Assembly: GCA_001430745.1 (NCBI GenBank)
Contig: KQ481962.1
Location: 708,541 to 718,909, forward strand
Reading direction: 5' to 3'
Length of the DNA stretch: 10,369 nucleotides
Source of the DNA: Auxenochlorella pyrenoidosa
Lineage: Eukaryota; Chlorophyta; Trebouxiophyceae; Chlorellales; Chlorellaceae
A program made the position numbers and the translations under genes. Under the pieces are notes generated by a model. The model did not search any database and was not told where the DNA came from. It saw nothing but the letters and a program-made list of their open reading frames with translations. Shown here piece by piece: positions 1-7,100 of the stretch (positions are counted from its first letter, which is position 1; the number at the start of each line of letters is the position of its first letter).

Positions 1-1
1 G

Positions 2-855
2 TCCTGCAGCTTCAACGTGTACGTCAGCCAGCCCGAGGTGAAGCCCGGCTGCGTGCTGCGCCGCGCCAACTTCAACGTGCTGGAGCGCCGCGGCCTGGTG
101 GACTCGCAGCAGGTTGGGCGCCGCGGCCTGCCGCGCACAGAGCGGCAGCGTGCACAGCAGCCGCGCTCCTCGCCTCCTCTCGCACCTGGCACCCTCCCGC
201 CCTGCTGGGCCTGGAATGCGCAGGCGCTGCGGCAGCAGGCAGGCTGCGGCAGGCAATGAGCGTGGTGCATGCGTGCAGTCACGGATCGAAGCTGATTTGT
301 AGTCACGGATCGAAGCTGATTTGTAGTCGTGGCTTGACGTGCCGCCGGCCGCGCCTGCTCGCCGCCGCCGCCGCGCGCAGGTCCAGGCGTGCAAACGGAA
401 CATGAACACCTTTGCCTTTGTGGGCGACCTGGAGGGCAGCCCGGAGGTGTCCTGTGTGTACCACTCGGAGGAGGCTGAGAACCAGGTGGGCGCCCGCGCC
501 ATGCGCCCGCCCTGCCTCTGCTGGCCGTTGCTGACCTGGATGCCTGCAAGTGGCGCGTACCCGGGGCGCATGGTCCGCCCTGCCGCGCGTCTGAAGCGTT
601 TGGCGCCGTCTGCCCTGCTGAAGCGACCTCTTTTGCGCTGTCAGCCCTGGTTCTTGGTTTGCCGAAGCTTGCCGAGCCCAGCGCTTGGCCGAGCCCTCTC
701 TAACACTCGCTCGTAACAAAACATGGAGGCGGACTTGACGCGCCTGGCTGCCTGCTGCCCTCCGCCCGCAGTTCCTCAAGGACCCCTCGCGCGCTGCCAT
801 GGGAGACGGCTTCCAGCCGCGCGTCAACAAGCCGCCCGCGGATGCGGGGCAGTGA
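2..855 (+). CDS. C-terminal part of an unrecognised protein (partial, three exons)
   Basis: This is the 3' end of a gene that starts before the window. The exons I read are 2-112, 381-485 and 772-855, ending in TGA at 853-855. Both introns (113-380 and 486-771) are phase 0 with GT donors and CAG acceptors. The visible 99 or so residues start CSFNVYVSQPEV, contain a Cys-rich middle (GCVLRRANF, ACKRNMNTFAFVGDLEG, VSCVYHSEEAENQ) and end in a hydrophilic tail, VNKPPADAGQ. The exons have strong G/C third-position bias and the introns do not keep the frame open, which supports real coding. The start of exon 2 is ambiguous: a second in-frame CAG six bases downstream (384-386) would drop Val-Gln. I do not recognise the family, and no membrane segment or known catalytic motif is visible in this fragment. 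The first intron carries a 24-bp tandem duplication. Confidence 0.6.
277..324. repeat. 24-bp perfect tandem duplication in an intron
   Basis: Two adjacent identical 24-bp copies (277-300 and 301-324), each beginning AGTCACGGATCGAAGC, are followed by the first four bases of a third copy (AGTC). They lie in the first visible intron of the partial gene at the left edge, about 55 bp before the 3' splice site. This looks like a recent local duplication, with no evidence of function. Confidence 0.95.
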
Positions 856-1311
856 CGGCCGCTTGGGAGCTGCTCGCTCAGGAGCGCACTCCTGCATCCT
901 GCCCTGACTCCCTCTTGTATAAAGCCCCCGGCTAAGTGGCTGGGTGATCTGTGAATCGTATTGATGTTCGAGCAGCTGCAGTGCGAGTTCCTGAGAAGTG
1001 ATGCAGCATGCAAGTAGCTTGGGTTGGTGGCATGCCTGGATGGGATCTACCAAGCGCATGTAGTGCTGCAGCAGTGTGTGTTGGGCGGGCTATCAAGTGA
1101 CCACACAGAAGTTACAGCTATTACTTATGGGAATGTGCGCTTCATCTGCACTCCTTGCTTGCCCAGAGCGCTTGCATTTCAAAAATTCCAGCGCCACGTG
1201 GCTGCACCCGCCACGCCGCTGCTGCAGCTCATTTAGCGCGCCTGAAGGCGCATGCCTGCATCCCAATCAACCATCCTATTGTCGCTACCTTTCGAGAACA
1301 GCCAGCGCTCT
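856..1311. other. Intergenic stretch between the left partial gene and the SANT-UBA gene
   Basis: This 456-bp stretch runs from the stop of the left gene to the start codon of the next gene in the same direction. It should hold the 3' untranslated region of the first and the promoter and leader of the second. No TGTAA polyadenylation motif was found. A TATAAA is present at 918-923, but it is nearly 400 bp from the next ATG. A small perfect inverted repeat (GCGCC, TGAA loop, GGCGC) lies at 1238-1251, and a CCAAT-like sequence lies at 1263-1267, about 45 bp before the ATG. None of these can be assigned a function from sequence alone, and no coding exon is supported. Confidence 0.5.
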
Positions 1312-3523
1312 ATGGCCGCGGGGCTGGAGAAGCGGGGGCCACGCATCGGCGATGCCGCCTCGCTGTAAGTGATCCCAGGGCACTTCAAGTGTTGTTGAGT
1401 TCAGGCAGCCTGCAAGCGGGCCTGCAGAAAGCTGGTGACACCTGGCCCTCCCCTCCCTCCCTCCCTCCCTCCCGCAGTTGGAACTTCACCCCAGCGCCAG
1501 GGTGGACCAAGGAGGAGGCCCAGATCCTCAAACTGTGCCTCATGAAGCACGGCGTCGGCCGCTGGATCCAAATCCTGGAGACCGGCCTGCTGCCGGGCAA
1601 GCTCATCCAGCAGCTCAACGGCCAGACGCAGCGACTGCTGGGCCAGCAGTCGCTGGCCGCCTACACCGGTCTGCAGGTGGACATTGACCGCATCCGGGCG
1701 GACAATGACAAGCTGGTGGATGCGGAGCGCAAGAACGGGCTGGTCATCAACAGCGGGCGTGAGTGGCGCGGCGGCTTGAGGGGCGGGGCAAGGAGAGTGG
1801 TCGAAAGCCGGCAATGCTGTGGGACATGGGCCTGTTGCTGACGGGGTCGCTCTCAGACGGACAGGGTGATGCAGTTGTTGTATGGTTCCTCTGCCGCAGC
1901 CAACCTCACCAAGCAGCAGAAGCAGCAGCTACAAGAGGAGGCGAAAGCCAAGTGAGCAGTGCCCGCAGCGCCTACAGCTGTGCTCAAGGCTGAGCTTGCG
2001 CTTGCCTGCTGCCAGTCCAGAGCGCGCTCCCCCAGCACGCGCTGAGCTGCCTGCGCACCTGTGTGCTGCTCTGCTGCACCAGCACTCGCCCTGTCCTCCC
2101 TGTCCTCCCTGCACATCACGCTCCTACTTCAAACCTCGTTTAGCACAGGTATGGCCTGTCCGAGGCAGAGCTGCAAGATGTGGAAGAGCAGCTGCAGGAG
2201 ATTGCTGCGTTACGGGCGCCCTCGCTAACAGGCGCCGGCGCTGCCAACATGCTTTCGGAGGCCAAAGCGGCAGCAGCGGCAGGAGGGCTGCGAGAGCGGT
2301 CACAGCGCGATGCAGAGCTGCTTGGTGGGTGCTTGTGCTGCTGCTCAAGGGAGGGGCTGGGAATACGGGCTGCTCCTGAGGTGGCGTCGCTGCCAACAGA
2401 TGCTGCTTGCAGAGCTCATGGCCTGTCACGCCGCCCATGCTCTCCTGCCAGCTGCAAGCTCTCACCCCTGCCTCTGCTTCACCTGTGCAGCCCGCGAGAC
2501 TGCCACACTGAGCCGTGACCAAAAGCTCAACTTTTTGCTGCACCTGCACGAGCGGCTGCAGCAGGTGGCAGCACGTCTGGGCCGTGCAGTGCAGCAGCAG
2601 TCGGCTGCAGCAGCCGCAGGCCCGGCAGCTCTGCCGCTGGGCTACGCAGCGCCCTCACTGGCAGCCGCAGCGATGCCGGCAGGCGGAGGTGCAACGCGAG
2701 GAGCAGCAGCCGCCCTGCTGTTTGGGCGCAGCGCCGAAAACCAGGCGGGGGCGGCAAACGCGGCGGCACCAACAGAGCTGGGCGCGGTGCCGCGGCAGCC
2801 GGGAGTAGCACAGCCTGGCCCTGTCCTGGCCGGCAAGCCTGCGGGTGGGTCGGCCGGGGCGGCACGCGGCGGGGGCGGCAAGCGCAAGGCGGGGGGCGGC
2901 AGGCGGCCATCGCGAGCTGCAAGCAGCGACACCGAGAGCGATGACGGGGAGTGGTGAGTTTGTCCTGCTCTGCATGCTGCGCAGTGCTGCCCCAGGGTCT
3001 CGAAGCATGGCAGAGGAGGAAGTGCCAGTCGCCTGTGCCCTGGTCCCGCCCTAGCTGCCCTGGCTGGGAGAGGCGAGGTTGCCGTCCATTGCATCTCCCC
3101 ACCTCTGCTCCTCTGCACCTCTGCATGCGTGGGTTGTCCAGTCAGGCTGCTGTCCGCCTGTTGCCTGCTTGCAAGCTGCGCCACCTGCCCCTGGGCGCGC
3201 GCTGCAGGGAGCCTGAGCCTCAAAGCGGAGGCGGCAGCGGCTGCAGGGGCAGGCGCAGCGCCGCGCTAGCTGCTGCTATGGACATCGATGAACCCGACTT
3301 TGCTGCGGCAACAGCAGCAGCGGCAGGAGGGAAGGGGGGAGGCAGAGGCCGCGGCTGCGCCACGGATGACCGGCGCGCGGCAGCGGCGGCGGCGGCGGCG
3401 GCTGACATTGAGCAGCTGGTGGGCATGGGCTTCAGCAAGCGGCAGGCCAGGGATGCGCTGGAGGAGTGCTCCTACGATGTGGCAGCAGCAGTGGAGTGGC
3501 TGGTGGCGAACTGTCTGCAGTAG
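1312..3523 (+). CDS. Myb/SANT-like and UBA domain protein (complete, six exons)
   Basis: Exons 1312-1364, 1478-1758, 1900-1951, 2149-2324, 2491-2953 and 3208-3523 give a predicted 446-residue protein, and every junction keeps phase. The ATG at 1312 was chosen because exon 1 joins in phase to the Trp-starting domain. Residues 19-80 look like a Myb/SANT helix-turn-helix repeat: GWTKEEAQIL, then KHGVGRWIQIL, with Trp27 and Trp47 spaced as in SANT repeats and the third Trp replaced. Residues 113-175 are charged and helical (NLTKQQKQQLQEEAKAKYGL), probably coiled coil. An Ala/Gly-rich linker follows, with a basic nuclear-localisation-like patch (KRK 318-320, RR 325-326) next to an acidic SSDTESDDGE segment. 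A nine-Ala run at 3377-3403 precedes a UBA domain at residues 408-446 with its Met-Gly-Phe loop (415-417) and a conserved C-terminal helix. By family knowledge, SANT domains bind DNA or histone tails and UBA domains bind ubiquitin. A nuclear ubiquitin-linked role is inference and the precise function is unknown. Confidence 0.8.
3377..3403 (+). repeat. GCN trinucleotide run encoding nine alanines
   Basis: Nine Ala codons in a row, six of them consecutive GCG, lie in the last exon of the SANT-UBA gene, immediately before the UBA domain. It is a flexible low-complexity linker and a likely site of length variation between strains. Confidence 0.9.
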
Positions 3524-4166
3524 GGGCCGGCCAAGCGGACCCGACTGCCCAGCTCCCTGGCTGGGCGGCTGGCAGCAGCCATGGCGGTGTTGCCGTTGCT
3601 GCACGGCGGCACCGCGCCGCACCACGCCTGCTGTAAGCTAGAATGACACAGCGCAGACTTCTCAGCATGGGAGGCTCCGTTGTTGGTCCAGAGCCCATGG
3701 AGGCCAACTGCAGGTGTGTGCACAACCGTAGCACGGTGAACACCTCCTGGCTACGAAGGCGGGAACTTGCATGTCGATCGCCTGGCCAGCCACAGGTGCA
3801 TCAGGTCTCTCGCAGCCTTCAACTTGCTCAAAAGGACTCCATACCTAAGGTCTAAGGTGTCCAGAAGCCATGCATACCACCTCCTGCACGGCCAGGTGGC
3901 CTCCAGGCCTTTGGCCAGGTGGGGGAACTGCAGATGCATGAGCAGTCCCTTTCTTTCAGATGCGCTGCCAGGTGGCAGGCCGGATAAATCAAAGTCCCGG
4001 CCTCCCCGCACACGATTCCGCAGTAATTCGCCCAAATCTGCCCGCGGGGCCTTCGCAGCGACCGTTTGCCCCGGTTTAGAAAGCGAACACCGCAGACGTG
4101 CACTGCCACATTCGCTCGCAGACTGCCGAACAGCGAACCCAACCCCGCAAGCGCACCCTGCTCTCG
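3524..4166. other. Intergenic stretch: 3' end of the SANT-UBA gene and promoter of the oxidase
   Basis: These 643 bp separate two genes in the same direction. The left part holds the 3' untranslated region with a TGTAA motif at 3632. The right part should hold the promoter and leader of the multicopper oxidase. The octamer CCAGGTGG occurs three times (3892, 3915, 3968), the last within the imperfect palindrome TGCCAGGTGGCA, and an A/T-rich GGATAAATCA lies near 3981. Reading by eye I found no GTAC, the core of the copper-response element bound by CRR1 in Chlamydomonas. Open frames that cross this stretch on both strands show no domain or consistent codon bias. Confidence 0.5.
3632..3636 (+). 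terminator. TGTAA polyadenylation signal
   Basis: TGTAA is the standard green-algal polyadenylation signal. It stands 109 bp after the stop codon of the SANT-UBA gene, a plausible 3' untranslated length. The cleavage site would be expected some 10-20 bases downstream. Confidence 0.55.
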
Positions 4167-7100
4167 ATGTTCGCCCGGGGCCAGCGTCCCTGGCTCCTCC
4201 CGCTCCTGCTGCTCCTTGGGGCGGCGGCGGGAGTGCGCGGCGGGGGTCGCAAACTCTCGCCGGCCGTGAAGAAGGTCACCTGGCGCGCTACTTATCAGGT
4301 GGCAGCACCCGACTGCTGGGAGCGCCCTGTCATTCTGATCAACGGCCAGCTCAGTCCCAGGCTGGATGTCACGCAGGGCGACATCCTCGAGGTGAGCGGC
4401 GGCGGCGGAGCTCCCTGCACCACAGGCAGCAACCTGTGGACGCCAGCACGGCGGTACTGTGCATGCGGCACCGCGGTTCTGGCTGCCATGCCAGCTGCTC
4501 ATGCTGACCCAGCTTCCTGCTCACCCTTCGCTGTCTGCTCTCTGCTCATGCGCCCTCCCTCCAGCTGACCCTGATCAACGACATCCCTCCCAGCGTCCCC
4601 AGCGTGGCGGGCGGCATCTCGATCCACTGGCACGGCCTCAACATGCGCGGCGCGCCCTGGTGAGCTGGCTGGGGTGTGCGCCTGTTGCATGGCAGCCTTG
4701 CTGTGCTGGCAAAAGAGGCCTGCGACAAGGACACCTCTCAGCGCGGTGGTGCCGCAGGGCATATGGTGCTTCCATCTGCGCCTTTCAGGCATGCGTGGGT
4801 GGTAGCGGGAAGCAGGGGCATGCCCTGGGGGCTGAGCCTCCCATCCTGCCCGCCCTCTTGCCCTCCTGCCCCGGAACCCCAGGGGACGCAGGGGCATGCC
4901 CTGGGGGCTGAGCCTCCCATCTTGCCTGCCCTCTTGCCCTCCTGCCCCGGAACCCCAGGTATGATGGCGTGGCGTACATCGAGACCTGCCCCGTTGCGCC
5001 CGGAACCAGCTTCAAGTATCGCTTCCAGGTCAACGAGATGCCAGGTGCGCCACCTCCCCGCACCCGCCCCACCACCCTCGAGTGCTTGCCAGCCCGGCCG
5101 TGCAGAGACCCGCCCTTGGCGGTGCAATCTGCCCATACAGCCTGGGCAATACCTGCTGCCCACTTGCTGATCGATGCCTTTTTGGTTGGGGGGGGGGGGA
5201 GGGAAGCAGGAACGTATTTCTGGCACGGACACTCTGGCGCCGACCGCGGCGACGGCATGGCGGGCCCCATGGTGGTGCACCCGCGCAAGGGCGACCCGGT
5301 GCCGGTGCCGGTCGAGTACGACGAGGAGCGCACCCTCTTCCTCAGCGACTGGTGGCACACAAGTGGGTGCACCAGCGCAGCACCGACTGCTGCTGCAGGG
5401 CACAACAGGGTTCGGGTCATCCTGGCAGGCGCAGGCTGAGGCAGGCCTCGCGCGGTCTCGGCACCGCGGCTTGCAGGCATGCCCGTTGTTTGCTGGCCAC
5501 CCCGCTGCTGTGTGCAGCTCGCGCAGCTTGCCGCCCTCACATGCACCCCCACCCCGCGGCCCCCCTCATGCAGGCTCCGCCTCGCTGGCCATGCCCCTGA
5601 ACCGCCCCTTCGACTCTGCTCGGCAGACCAACGACACCGGCGGCTTTGTGTGGGTTAACAACCCGCAGGTGGGAGCACACATCCGGCGCATGTGGGGCGA
5701 TGGCAGCCAGGTGTTGGCACCTACAAAATGTAATTCAGCGCGCATGTGGGCGCCCGGATGCCCCGTTCACGGCCCAACCAGACGCTGCTTGCCAGCATCA
5801 GCGGGCGCCACGCCTCGCGCAGCTGTGCCATGCCGTGCACGGCACTCACACCCCACTCTTGCATGGCCCCTCCCTTGGCAGTCCCTGCTCATCAACAGCC
5901 GGGGCTGCTACCTGGACTGTGCCCTGGGGCCCGGCGGCAGCAAGGACCCGGTGAACTGCAGCATCCCGGCTGCAAACTACTGGGTCGGCCCCGGCCGCTC
6001 CGCCCAGCAGCCCTGGGCCAGCGCCGTGAACCCGGGTGCGGCGGCCCGGCGGGCTTGGTTGCCCGGTAACGCTGCTGTGCCTGGCTGGGGGGTTGCTTGT
6101 CCTGATTGGAGCGGGGGAGCTTGCGGCAGGTCTGGCGGGCGGCGGCAGGAGCCTGGGATGCCGGCATGCCTGCGCTGAGCACGCCGCGTCCTCCCCCCTG
6201 CCGTGCCCTGCAGGGTGCACGCACGAGAACGTGACTGTGGAGACGGGCAAGACCTACCTGCTGCGTATCATCAACTCGGCAGCTCTCACCTACCAGGTGG
6301 GTGGCAGCCCGCGCCCGACCCCCGGTCGTCGCCAGATATGTGCGCTTTCTGTGTGCCCCTGCGCAGCGGTGGGCACCATGAGCACCCTGGAACATGCGAG
6401 CCCTCACCCTTCTACCTGCCGCCCCGCAGACGGTGTGCTTTGAGGGGCATGACGTGACCATTGTGGCGGCGGATGCCGTCCCGGTGGAGCCCATCGCGGC
6501 CTCCAAGTTCAACGGCTGCATCGACGTCAACTCGGGCCAGAGGTGGGCCGCTGGTGGAGCCCCCGGCGTCTCTTCCAGCCTCACAGTCCTGGGCTGCGGG
6601 TGGAGGCTTGCACATGCTGCTCGCCTGCACAGACTGCATGCCGCTTTGCAGCGCAGTAGCAAGCTACGTTTTGGCAAGCCAGCAGGCTGCCCTTCTCCCC
6701 TGTCGTGCACCTTTTGCCGCGCGCCCTCTGATGCACTGCCTGATTGCCTGCCCGCCCCCGCTCCGCCTGCAGGTATGATGTGCTGCTCACCGCAGACAAG
6801 GCCGCCAGCAACTATTGGATCTCCGTCCACGTCCAGTACCGCCCAGGCAGCCCCTCGGGTGCGCCAGCTGGCGCTGCAATCCATGCAGGAAGCGGAGGGG
6901 GACCTGCACCCTGCATGCAGCACATGATGCGACCTGGCGCCGCGTGGGACCTGAGTCAGGCCCCAAGAAGCTCATGCACTTTTGCTTCCTGCCTGGTGCA
7001 GGGTACGCCGTGCTGCGCTACAAGGGCGCGGCCGAGGAGCTGCCGTCCACGCCGCTGCCGCAGCCCGGCAGCGTCACCGCCTGGACCCTGGAGCAGGACG

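Noticed and set aside
918..923. TATAAA as a promoter of the SANT-UBA gene
   Set aside because: It is about 390 bp from the start codon and only 63 bp after the previous stop, so it is more likely in a 3' untranslated region. A similar TATAAA occurs inside oxidase intron 11 (7533-7538).
303..1013. A 236-codon minus-strand open frame
   Set aside because: It overlaps real exons on the other strand and is rich in Arg/Ala/Gly with no domain, as expected for antisense of GC-rich coding DNA.
1449..1477. CCCT repeats as a microsatellite of interest
   Set aside because: It is the pyrimidine tract of intron 1 in the SANT-UBA gene, directly before its CAG acceptor, and is explained by splicing.
3751..4035. 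A 94-codon minus-strand open frame in the intergenic region
   Set aside because: It has a reasonable composition but no recognisable domain, no third-position bias like the neighbours, and it lies in the likely promoter of the oxidase.
3767..4507. A 246-codon plus-strand open frame before and into the oxidase gene
   Set aside because: It lies in another frame from exon 1 of the oxidase and has low-complexity content. The frame with the signal peptide and cupredoxin sequence is clearly the coding one.
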